From UBA12481 sp942493265 (GTDB taxonomy: Bacteria; Bacteroidota; Bacteroidia; Bacteroidales; UBA12481): a stretch of DNA of 64,000 nucleotides. The stretch is taken from assembly GCA_942493265.1 (NCBI GenBank), contig OW818688.1, positions 3,224,001 to 3,288,000 on the forward strand. The letters are read 5' to 3'. Within the stretch, counting starts at the first letter, position 1. Every line of letters begins with the position of its first letter. Positions 36,863 to 44,752 of this stretch are shown in pieces. The notes under the pieces were generated by a model. That model searched no databases. It saw nothing but the letters and a program-made list of their open reading frames with translations, and was not told the origin of the DNA. The position numbers and the translations under genes were made by a program.

Positions 36863-38230
36863 TTATTTGGTATAAACGAGATATGACCAGGGTTTCAGAT
36901 CGATCGGTTTGGCAGAAGGCTTGGTCCGTTCTCCGCTAAAAAATTCAGTGTATTTTCCGGGAGCTGCATCGGGCGATAGCTTGATATTCACCTCTTCAGC
37001 ACTCATATTCAGGACAACAATGACTGAACTCGTGCCGACTTCCCTTTTAAAAGCCAGAACCTGCTTGTCTGTACCTGTGACCAGCCGTTCATAGTTACCG
37101 CCAAAGCCGGGATTCCATAAAGCCTGATTATTCTTTTTCAGCTGATCAAGTTTTTGATACAGAGTGAAAAACTGCTGGTTGCTCCAGTCTATCGGATCTT
37201 TCTCAAAAAACTTGAGCCGCTTGGTGGATCCTGCTTCCTGACCACTGTACACTAATGGCATCCCGGGGATGGTGTAAGTGAAAACCGTCATCACATCGGT
37301 TGCTTTACCCATACGTTCCCATTCAGTTCCGTTCCATGAATTTTCATCATGATTCGAAGTGAAGTAAATCCGGATGTCATTGGTATTGTAATCCTTTGCC
37401 GCACGTTCAAAATAGGCATCGATTTCAGCAACCGTCATGGTTCCCTGGGCTACCTTGTTCATGATATGGTGTAATTCCCAGCCGTAGGTAAGATCCATCG
37501 ATTTTTCATGCAGGAAGCGCTGCTCAGCCTCGGCAAGAAGCAATACATCAGGTTTAATTGTTTGAAGGGCTGGCCTTACATCATTCCAGAAATCCACCGG
37601 AACCTGATGGGCAACATCATACCTGAAACCATCAAGCTTGGTTTCGGTGAGCCAGAATTTCATTACTTCGATCTGGTAATCACGTAATTCCTTCTGATTG
37701 TAATCAAATTTTACCACGTCAGTCCAGTCCCATGGGGAAAACATTTTCCCCAGACTATCCTTGGCATACCACTCCGGGTGTTCTGTAACCAATGTATTAT
37801 CCCAGGAGGAATGGTTGGGTACCCAATCTATGATCAGATACATACCCAGTTCATGGGTTTTCTGAACCAGGGCCTTAAAATCTTCCATGGTGCCGAATTC
37901 CGGGTTTACGGCTTTATAATCCTTTACACTGTAATAGGATCCAAGGGGCCCCTTGCGGTTGACTTCACCAATCGGATTTACCGGCATGAGCCATAGAATG
38001 CCAACTCCAAGTTCCTTTAACCTGGGCAGCTTTTCAGCAAAAGCATTGAAGGTTCCTTCAGGGGTATACTGACGTATATTCACCTCATACATGACAGCCG
38101 ATTTTATCCATTCCGGATGAACCACTGAAGTAAATGGACCCTGCTGTACCGGAGCTACCTGTTTTGGGGTGCAGGATGTGCTGATAACCAGCAAGATAAG
38201 AACTACGGGGAGAAATGATATCCTTTTCAT
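36863..38230 (-). CDS. GH13 alpha-amylase lipoprotein
   Basis: A 455-residue GH13 enzyme with a lipoprotein signal (lipobox VISTSC). Catalytic residues: GFRYDVAHQ (Asp about 202), LLAEAEQ (Glu about 233), TSNHDENSW (Asp about 292); a C-terminal beta-sandwich ends ...PWSYLVYTK. The residues after the lipid Cys (TPKQVAP) lack the acidic surface-export signal, so the enzyme is probably anchored facing the periplasm, where it would trim imported maltodextrins. It heads a two-gene operon. A GTTG-N3-CAAC inverted repeat lies 24 bases upstream. Confidence 0.9.
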   Translation of the reverse strand: MKRISFLPVVLILLVISTSCTPKQVAPVQQGPFTSVVHPEWIKSAVMYEVNIRQYTPEGTFNAFAEKLPRLKELGVGILWLMPVNPIGEVNRKGPLGSYYSVKDYKAVNPEFGTMEDFKALVQKTHELGMYLIIDWVPNHSSWDNTLVTEHPEWYAKDSLGKMFSPWDWTDVVKFDYNQKELRDYQIEVMKFWLTETKLDGFRYDVAHQVPVDFWNDVRPALQTIKPDVLLLAEAEQRFLHEKSMDLTYGWELHHIMNKVAQGTMTVAEIDAYFERAAKDYNTNDIRIYFTSNHDENSWNGTEWERMGKATDVMTVFTYTIPGMPLVYSGQEAGSTKRLKFFEKDPIDWSNQQFFTLYQKLDQLKKNNQALWNPGFGGNYERLVTGTDKQVLAFKREVGTSSVIVVLNMSAEEVNIKLSPDAAPGKYTEFFSGERTKPSAKPIDLKPWSYLVYTK

Positions 38231-38335
38231 ATTGAATGAGTTTTAGTTCGACGGTTGTACCAACGAGCGAATAAAAATAGTCTTATTTTGGGAAGCCTGA
38301 AACACTAACCAAATTCAGTAATACGATCCTGGACT

Positions 38336-39901
38336 ATGCAATATGATTTTATAATAATGGGATCCGGCTTCGGAGGGTCGGTAAGTGCACTGCGACTGGC
38401 CCGCAAGGGCTACAAGGTACTGGTTGTGGAGCAGGGGAAGAGGTTTGCGGCAAGCGATTTTCCCAAACAGAACTGGAATCTCAGGAAATGGCTGTGGGTA
38501 CCCGGACTTCGTTTTTACGGCTTTTTCCGGATCTCGCTTTTCCGGCATATTACGGTTTTGTCGGGCACCGGTGTCGGCGGCGGATCATTGGTTTATGCCA
38601 ATACCTTACCGGTACCTGAAGCACATTTTTTTAAGAGTGGTTCCTGGAAAAATCTGCTGGACTGGGAAAATGAACTTGCACCTTATTATTCAATTGCGAA
38701 GGGCATGCTGGGAGTTACAAAAAACCCGGGTTTCGGTCCAGGTGATCATGCTCTTGAAAAACTGGCCGGATCTTTAGGAAAGGCAGATCATTTTTCCGCT
38801 ACCCAGGTGGCAGTATTCTTTGGCGAGCCGGAGGTAACTGTTTCAGATCCCTATTTCGAAGGCAAAGGACCCGAACGCGAAGGTTGCCGTTTCTGCGGCG
38901 GGTGTATGGTTGGATGCAGGTATAATGCCAAAAACACTCTGGATAAAAATTATTTATATCTGGCAGAAAAAGAAGGAGTTACTATAATGGACCGCTCCAG
39001 AGTCCTGAGTATCTCTCTTATGGGGGAACGAGGCCGGCAGGGGTATGAGGTTATCATTAAGCACACAGGTGGCATTAAGCGGACCACTCTTCAAACCCGG
39101 TCGTTCATTTTTGCGGGCGGTGTGCTGGGAACTGTTCCTTTACTGCTGAAGCTTAAAAAATCAACACTGCCAGATCTTTCGGATCTGACAGGTGCACATG
39201 TCCGAACTAATAATGAAGCCCTCATAGGGGTAGTCAGCCAGGATAAAACACAAAAATTTTCAGAAGGCATCGCCATTGGTTCCATTCTGAATACCGATGA
39301 ATTCAGTCATCTCGAACCGGTAAGATATCCTTCAGGCTCGGGATTCTGGCGATTGCTGATGGCCCCGATGATTTCGGGTAAAACCTTATTCGGCAGGATT
39401 TTCCGGATAATCGGGGATTTACTCATGCATCCGGTAGCAAACGCCCGGGTTTATTTTACGGGTAACTGGGCCGACCGCACCCAGATTCTCCTTTTTATGC
39501 AAACGCTTGACAGCACCCTGAATCTGAAGAGTGGTTGGTTTGGGGTTAAAACCGTTGTTGAAAAGGGCTCAGCCCCATCGGCATTCATTCCGGAGGCTCA
39601 GGATCTGGCCAGGAAATATGCAGCCATCATAAAGGGCAAGCCGCTGGTTTTGCCAACCGAATCCCTATTTGGAATTCCTACAACTGCGCATATTCTTGGT
39701 GGTGCCTGCATGGGAGAAAGCCGTGAAACTGGTGTCATCGACCGCGATCACCGGGTATTCGGATATGAAAATCTCTATGTGATTGATGGGTCAGCGATTT
39801 CGGCTAATCCGGGGGTGAATCCCTCGCTGACCATTACGGCGCTGGCTGAACGTGCTGCGGACCGGATTGAAAGTAAGCAAGGAATTAAAATTCCAGAATA
39901 A
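38336..39901 (+). CDS. GMC-family FAD oxidoreductase (cholesterol-oxidase-like)
   Basis: A 521-residue flavoprotein. The FAD-binding Rossmann motif is GSGFGGSVSALRLA at the N-terminus, followed by SGTGVGGGSLVYAN near residue 80; the GMC C-terminal signature IDGSAISANPGVNPSLTI is near 480. A Cys-rich segment (CRFCGGCMVGC, about residues 184-194) with AKNTL after it is typical of this subgroup. There is no signal peptide, so it acts in the cytoplasm or at the membrane face. The substrate (an alcohol or sterol-like compound) cannot be told. It converges on the pseudo-transpeptidase gene with a 17-base overlap. Confidence 0.83.
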   Translation: MQYDFIIMGSGFGGSVSALRLARKGYKVLVVEQGKRFAASDFPKQNWNLRKWLWVPGLRFYGFFRISLFRHITVLSGTGVGGGSLVYANTLPVPEAHFFKSGSWKNLLDWENELAPYYSIAKGMLGVTKNPGFGPGDHALEKLAGSLGKADHFSATQVAVFFGEPEVTVSDPYFEGKGPEREGCRFCGGCMVGCRYNAKNTLDKNYLYLAEKEGVTIMDRSRVLSISLMGERGRQGYEVIIKHTGGIKRTTLQTRSFIFAGGVLGTVPLLLKLKKSTLPDLSDLTGAHVRTNNEALIGVVSQDKTQKFSEGIAIGSILNTDEFSHLEPVRYPSGSGFWRLLMAPMISGKTLFGRIFRIIGDLLMHPVANARVYFTGNWADRTQILLFMQTLDSTLNLKSGWFGVKTVVEKGSAPSAFIPEAQDLARKYAAIIKGKPLVLPTESLFGIPTTAHILGGACMGESRETGVIDRDHRVFGYENLYVIDGSAISANPGVNPSLTITALAERAADRIESKQGIKIPE

Positions 39902-40646
39902 CCTTACCTTTCTTGGGAACTGCGCGATAAATGGCAGCGGCATCCCTGGCATCGATCACGATTGAAATGGTAGGCTGGTAGGGTACCGGTGTCTTTTTGG
40001 CTATACTTTGAGTAAGCTCTTTAAGAAATTTTAACCGGTCGCCGTATTCGAATTTAAAGCGGGGCCAGAACTGCGGTATCGAGTCGTGAACCTTTCCGGT
40101 TACCTGAACGCGCATACCTCCTTTAAAGTAGAGCCGGTACATGATCGGTTCCCTCATGATGGTATCGGGTGTTGGCTCGGGTCGAGCCTGGGCCTCAATG
40201 GTATCTTTCGGGGCATATACAATTTCAAATTTGTCTTTTGAAATCGTTGACTCATCTTTTTGAATGACCAGAGGTTTGCGGAATATGACATACTTTTCCG
40301 AAGCGCTTAATCCCTTAAAGAAACTACTCGATTTTTGCTCCAGGATAACTGTTTTATGCAGAACAATGCCCTTGATCTCAAGATACAGAGCATTCTCTTT
40401 CAAGTTGATGCGCATGCCGATAGAGTCATCCTCCGACATGTTTAATCTTGCGTCCAGACTGGTTTTTTTCTCCAGAAGCTCATCCGGATAGGTGAGCAGG
40501 ACCTTGTTATCTTTTAATTTCGCTGTTTCCTCCCTGAATTCCGAAAGGAATTGTTTGGGAGCTTTCATAGCCGAGAACATCAGAAAGGCAAGAGCTCCAA
40601 CAACGATCAAGCCAAATACCAGAGCTGTGATTTTCAGTGCTTTCAA
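39885..40646 (-). CDS. Degenerate L,D-transpeptidase-like membrane protein
   Basis: A 253-residue protein with an N-terminal membrane anchor (ITALVFGLIVVGALAFLMF). I recognise no catalytic motif, but it aligns by eye with its operon neighbour. NLKENALYLEIKGIVLHKT matches NTTENRFYLYDGNALIREG of the YkuD domain, and its C-terminus RDAAAIYRAVPKKGKVIL matches the ends of both transpeptidases (REMDAIYRTIPVGCPVTIL). The HGC...R catalytic segment is replaced by PTISIVIDA. I infer an inactive YkuD homologue. It starts with TTG at 40646, 10 bases after the upstream transpeptidase stop, and is the last gene of the operon. Confidence 0.65.
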   Translation of the reverse strand: MKALKITALVFGLIVVGALAFLMFSAMKAPKQFLSEFREETAKLKDNKVLLTYPDELLEKKTSLDARLNMSEDDSIGMRINLKENALYLEIKGIVLHKTVILEQKSSSFFKGLSASEKYVIFRKPLVIQKDESTISKDKFEIVYAPKDTIEAQARPEPTPDTIMREPIMYRLYFKGGMRVQVTGKVHDSIPQFWPRFKFEYGDRLKFLKELTQSIAKKTPVPYQPTISIVIDARDAAAIYRAVPKKGKVILEF

Positions 40647-40656
40647 AGCGGTAGAT

Positions 40657-41406
40657 TTAATATATGATAACTTTTGATCCTACTTTCATGGTATTAAAGA
40701 CCACCTCCAGATCATCATCCAGGAGCCGGACGCATCCGTGTGTAACCGGTAGTCCGATCCTTCGCTGATATAGGGTGCCATGGACCATATATCCGTCACC
40801 GATATCCAGTTTGTAATCACCCAGGGTGTTTCCGTCAAAACGCGACTCATCACCTGCAGGAGGAATCGGGAGGCCATCTTCAATAAAGGCCCAGTTTGGT
40901 TTTGACCATACCGGATTTTTCTGTTTGTGAAGAACTTTGTGCACTCCCCGCGGAGTTTTGAATTCAAACACTTTGTTTCTTTTTTGGTCGATGAGCCGGG
41001 TATTTTTGCCTGTGGAGCATCTTCCCTCCCGAATCAGTGCATTGCCGTCATACAGGTAGAACCTGTTCTCGGTGGTATTGACGATCAGGTAGGGTCCCTG
41101 GGATGAAAGCTTGTCGATTTTGGATTCAAGGGCGGCAATTTCCTTCATGACTTTTTTCGAATCCACCGAAGTTTTTTTCAGATTCAGCAACGAATCCTGG
41201 CCAATTCCCCTTGACATGGCCATTTCTGGTCCCTGGGTAACGACATTGAATAAAAAGTACAGCGACAGGGCAATGAAGGCTACGAATCCCACAAACCCCA
41301 GGAAAGAATAGAGTATGATTTTCCAGATATTCCTGCGAGGCTTTTGCGGTTCCAATCCTGATGAGGCAGGAGTTTCGGGTGTATCAAGAATGTATTCTGT
41401 TGTCAT
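40657..41406 (-). CDS. Membrane-anchored L,D-transpeptidase (YkuD)
   Basis: A 249-residue enzyme with an N-terminal membrane segment around residues 28-52, a short coiled stretch, and a C-terminal YkuD domain (from about 100). The catalytic segment is THGCVRLLD (Cys near residue 223), and YMVHGTLY supplies the conserved upstream His. Such enzymes cross-link meso-DAP residues of peptidoglycan or attach lipoproteins to it. Its ATG overlaps the stop of the upstream transpeptidase gene as ATGA, so translation is coupled. Confidence 0.9.
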   Translation of the reverse strand: MTTEYILDTPETPASSGLEPQKPRRNIWKIILYSFLGFVGFVAFIALSLYFLFNVVTQGPEMAMSRGIGQDSLLNLKKTSVDSKKVMKEIAALESKIDKLSSQGPYLIVNTTENRFYLYDGNALIREGRCSTGKNTRLIDQKRNKVFEFKTPRGVHKVLHKQKNPVWSKPNWAFIEDGLPIPPAGDESRFDGNTLGDYKLDIGDGYMVHGTLYQRRIGLPVTHGCVRLLDDDLEVVFNTMKVGSKVIIY

Positions 41407-42533
41407 GGTCTCGGATTTTTTAATACCTCAAACAACGGGTGCAATGAACCCAGTATAGTAACGGGGCAACCAACCGGAATAGTGCGATAAATGGCATCCA
41501 TTTCACGGTCGGAGAAGGCGATGCAGCCATCTGTCCAGTTAACGCCTTTTCCACCACCCCCATGAATCTCGATAAGTCCGCCGATTCTGGCATACCGGGG
41601 AAGGGTTTTAGCCCGTATCTCGCTCTGGAATTGCCGTTTGTCTTCATCATTCGGGTAGTTTAACAAAAGTGCCTTGTAATATCTGGTATGCTGTCCGTCC
41701 TTCTTTTTGGTAACCTTATATCTCCCTTCGGGGGTTGCTTTATCTCCGGAATATCGCTTATCGCCGATCCAATTTTTACCCAGTTCAGCATTATAGGTTG
41801 TTTTGAGCTTGCCCGACAGATAAACGTAGCATTTGCCCGCAAATTTATCAACAATTATGGCATATGATTGGTTTTGGGCAGATTCACGAATAGTTTGATC
41901 TGCCCATCTTTTCCACATCGGCAGATTTGCGAAGTAGTCATTCAGCAGGTTTTGGGTGTACCGTGCTACTTCGGAAAGATCGAATTTGGCCAATTCAAGC
42001 TTGGTTCTGCTCTCTTTGAAATTTTTTTGTTCGAGATTAATCTCGGCTTCCTTCAGGAGGATCACCCCCCGGGAATATTTTTTGTTGATGGTAATGGGTA
42101 ACGGAAGCCGGCTGTACAGCTGTTCGATTTGTGCTGTATCCCTTTTCACGGCAGCGATATCCCGTTCCAGTGAATTGCGGAAATCGGTGGTGGTCTGATT
42201 TGCAATTTTCGGACTGATCAGGGCCTGTTGTTCCGACCTGATCGCCAGTGTTCTTGATTTGGAATAATTCCGGCTTAAAATAAACCGTTCATTCTCAACC
42301 TTCCAATAGTACATAGCCGAATCATACAGGCTCTCGGCTTCAATAAGGGAAGTTGGAATAAAGTCTTTCTCAATAGTCTTGCGTGCTTCAGCAATAGCCA
42401 TTCTGGCTTTGCCCAGTTCCTCTTCAGGCGCATCAGGTGTTCCGAAATAAAATATCCCGAAAACACAAACAGGCAAGGAAACAAAGAAGACTAATATGAA
42501 AACCTTTACTTTCTTTTTTAATTTTCTGGCCAT
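41403..42533 (-). CDS. L,D-transpeptidase with long helical N-terminal region
   Basis: A 376-residue protein with an N-terminal membrane anchor (VFILVFFVSLPVCVFGIFYF), about 180 residues of predominantly helical, charged sequence (possible coiled coil or peptidoglycan-spanning stalk), then a YkuD domain (NQSYAIIVDKFAGKCYVYL). Its active-site segment is IEIHGGGGKGVNWTDGCIAFSD, with Cys near residue 340. It is the first gene of the three-gene transpeptidase operon and follows the coiled-coil lipoprotein gene across a terminator. Confidence 0.88.
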   Translation of the reverse strand: MARKLKKKVKVFILVFFVSLPVCVFGIFYFGTPDAPEEELGKARMAIAEARKTIEKDFIPTSLIEAESLYDSAMYYWKVENERFILSRNYSKSRTLAIRSEQQALISPKIANQTTTDFRNSLERDIAAVKRDTAQIEQLYSRLPLPITINKKYSRGVILLKEAEINLEQKNFKESRTKLELAKFDLSEVARYTQNLLNDYFANLPMWKRWADQTIRESAQNQSYAIIVDKFAGKCYVYLSGKLKTTYNAELGKNWIGDKRYSGDKATPEGRYKVTKKKDGQHTRYYKALLLNYPNDEDKRQFQSEIRAKTLPRYARIGGLIEIHGGGGKGVNWTDGCIAFSDREMDAIYRTIPVGCPVTILGSLHPLFEVLKNPRP

Positions 42534-42547
42534 GCTGGATTTGATTT

Positions 42548-42583
42548 AAAAAACCCCGGAACCATGATATGATTCCGGGGTTT
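42548..42583 (-). terminator. Terminator after the coiled-coil lipoprotein gene
   Basis: Stem of 11 base pairs (AAACCCCGGAA / TTCCGGGGTTT) with an 11-base loop; on the minus strand it is followed by TTTTTTAAA. It separates the lipoprotein gene (stop at 42614) from the transpeptidase operon (start 42533), which lies only 15 bases beyond, so the operon may be fed by read-through. Confidence 0.88.
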
Positions 42584-42613
42584 CAAAGATCTTTGTTATA
42601 CCTGAAAGGCTAA

Positions 42614-43210
42614 CTATCTCTTGCCTTTTACTTTTGACATAACTTCGGTCAGCTCGGTGTTGATGAGGGTAGCTTTATCTTTCAGAGCTTTTGCCTGATT
42701 CAAAGCGTTGATGATGTCATCACTTGCAAACTTGTTGTTTACTTCACCTACCTGAGTTTCAATGCTGGTTAAGTCAGCCTGGATAGCTTCCATAGCAGCT
42801 TTGCCTTCTTTTCCCTTAGGAGCTTTGGCAAGCATCTCTTTGTTGGCATCCATCAGAACAGTAACTTCAGCAAGGGTAGCTGTACATTCCTGTTTCATCT
42901 GCTCTTTTTTAGCAACAGAATTTGCAGCAACGGTTTTAGCCATTTCTGAAGTAGCAGTTAATTTGGCAACTTCATCTTTGTAGTTTTTGAAGAGTTTTGA
43001 TTTCTCTTTTTCAACAGCAGCAAGAACAGTGTTCAAAGAATCCTGCAATGCATTGAATTCAGAAGCTACATACAAGTTAGCCTGAGCAGTTTTAGCCTGT
43101 TCAACAGCTGCGTTAGCGGCGTCTACTTCAGCTTGTGGATACTTTTGGCAACTAGCAAAAACAAGAGCCATCCCAACGATAGCGATACCTGATAACAGTT
43201 TGATTTTCAT
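42614..43210 (-). CDS. Coiled-coil lipoprotein next to L,D-transpeptidases
   Basis: A 198-residue lipoprotein (signal with lipobox VFASC), then almost entirely Ala/Lys/Glu-rich helix with heptad-like patterns (QAEVDAANAAVEQAKTAQAN...), ending in the basic tail VMSKVKGKR. No acidic export signal follows the Cys, so it should sit on the inner leaflet of the outer membrane. The shape (lipid anchor, long helix, basic C-terminus) and the neighbouring L,D-transpeptidases recall Braun's lipoprotein Lpp, though it is not homologous and ends in Arg, not Lys. A strong GGAGG ribosome site lies 7 bases before the ATG, and a consensus promoter about 140 bases upstream. This suggests high expression. Confidence 0.75.
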   Translation of the reverse strand: MKIKLLSGIAIVGMALVFASCQKYPQAEVDAANAAVEQAKTAQANLYVASEFNALQDSLNTVLAAVEKEKSKLFKNYKDEVAKLTATSEMAKTVAANSVAKKEQMKQECTATLAEVTVLMDANKEMLAKAPKGKEGKAAMEAIQADLTSIETQVGEVNNKFASDDIINALNQAKALKDKATLINTELTEVMSKVKGKR

Positions 43211-43352
43211 TTTAAATCCTCCGTTAAAGATTTTAAGATAATAGATAATTAAAATTTTCTTTAGATTTCATTTGGTTCTCGCCAGCTGGAGTGGTCAGTA
43301 TCCTTATTATTAAACCAATTAAACTTGTCATACCAGCCTTTGAAATTCGCTA

Positions 43353-43385
43353 CAAAGGTAATACTAATTTTATTCGATATACAAA
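43353..43385 (-). promoter_or_regulatory. Bacteroidota-type promoter for the coiled-coil lipoprotein gene
   Basis: On the minus strand TTTG (43385-43382), 21 bases, then TACCTTTG (43360-43353): a full TTTG-N17-23-TANNTTTG match. Transcription should start near 43346, giving a 5' leader of about 136 bases, long for this genome. Confidence 0.62.
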
Positions 43386-43474
43386 ATGGTTAATTTTTTT
43401 TTTAGGTTATGATAAGTGACTCGCAAATAAAACTTTAGAATTAAATAGATTACCTAATTTTTGAAGCTAAATGT

Positions 43475-44737
43475 TTATATTTTTTCTTCGAGATGAATCT
43501 TAAACTTCAATTGCTCCCCATTTCGATTGACTCTTAAGTATACCACTTTTCCAGATTCACCGTAAAGGATGTTATTGATATCTTCGAGATTCAGGCTGAA
43601 ACCCGGCAGGTAATTGATGTATTCAATCACGTCGCCGGGTTTCAGTCCAGCCTGATCTGCCGGCGATCCCTTCATTACGCTGAATATCGTATAGATCGGC
43701 AATCCGGGGTTTTCCTTTTCAACGTCCATACCGCTCCGGTTGTAGGTGAAAGGGGCTTTAAACCACTTATTTGGTTTCAGGTACATTGCTGATCCCTGGA
43801 AGTCAAAAATAATGCTGAACCGCCGCATGATGTCGTTACCTAAGCTCCCATGCCGGCCAGAGTTCAGTGTGAGTCCCGATACCGAGGATGAATCCGGGTA
43901 CGAAACCAACGGTTTCCTGAATATGAACGGGCCCAGTTCGGCTTTTTTTACCCTCCCGTTGACTCCCGTAATGGCTCCGTTCAATCCTTGCCCCAGCAAT
44001 GACCTCACCGTTTTTACCGGAATAACAATTCCGCTGTCGGCAACCGGGGCTATCCAGCAGGATAAACTGGCACCCGTATCGATCAGCAACCTTACGGTAA
44101 GGGCTGAACCATTCTCCTGCAGAATACTCAATTCCGTATAGGCCTTGCCATTTTTAATGGTTATTGGAATTTTAGTGTAGGAGCGGGTTACCCTTTTGAA
44201 GTTGAATTTACCGCGCTGATGAAAGGTAATCTCCTTGTTAACCGGATCAATTCCAATAATGAAGCTCTCAAAAAGATCGGATCCTGCCAGTCCGTTTATT
44301 CTGACTCCGAGCTGCCGTGAGAGTTCAAACTGATCTGTAGCCAATATATATACATCCATGTCAGTGCCGGTTATGGTCAGGGATGGATTCTCAGGATCCT
44401 TGATTTCAATGTTGTTCCCCTTTGAATAGAAGGCCTCAATCGGAGTACCGTCACCTAAACCGCCAACCTTGATCTTGCGTGCGGAATTGATGTTGATGGA
44501 ATCGGACTCAGTGAGGCCGGTTATTATGGTGCTGCTGATTCCGGAGTCCAATACCAGCTGCAGGGTTGGGGAATTGTTGATAATGACAGGGATGATGATC
44601 AGATTCTGCGAGAGTTCAAACGGCAGCGTTACTTTTGTTGTTTCGGGATCCTTGAAGCGGTAACGGGCTTGACCTGTTACCGATAGACCGGACAGGAAAA
44701 GTAAAACCAGTATCACGAGACAAAATCGAACATTCAT
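43475..44737 (-). CDS. Retropepsin-like aspartyl protease with PDZ domain
   Basis: A 420-residue exported protein (signal MNVRFCLVILVLLFLSGLSVTG). Two aspartyl-protease half-sites are visible: LVLDSGISSTII near residue 62 and LLIDTGASLSCW near 220, so a single chain can form the two-Asp active site. The C-terminal PDZ domain (residues about 325-420) has SPADQAGLKPGDVIEYIN. Families of this kind are common in Bacteroidota; targets are unknown. It begins 15 bases after the GH65 stop codon and might be co-transcribed with the maltose operon. Confidence 0.85.
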   Translation of the reverse strand: MNVRFCLVILVLLFLSGLSVTGQARYRFKDPETTKVTLPFELSQNLIIIPVIINNSPTLQLVLDSGISSTIITGLTESDSININSARKIKVGGLGDGTPIEAFYSKGNNIEIKDPENPSLTITGTDMDVYILATDQFELSRQLGVRINGLAGSDLFESFIIGIDPVNKEITFHQRGKFNFKRVTRSYTKIPITIKNGKAYTELSILQENGSALTVRLLIDTGASLSCWIAPVADSGIVIPVKTVRSLLGQGLNGAITGVNGRVKKAELGPFIFRKPLVSYPDSSSVSGLTLNSGRHGSLGNDIMRRFSIIFDFQGSAMYLKPNKWFKAPFTYNRSGMDVEKENPGLPIYTIFSVMKGSPADQAGLKPGDVIEYINYLPGFSLNLEDINNILYGESGKVVYLRVNRNGEQLKFKIHLEEKI

Positions 44738-44752
44738 GGAATGATAAACTTT

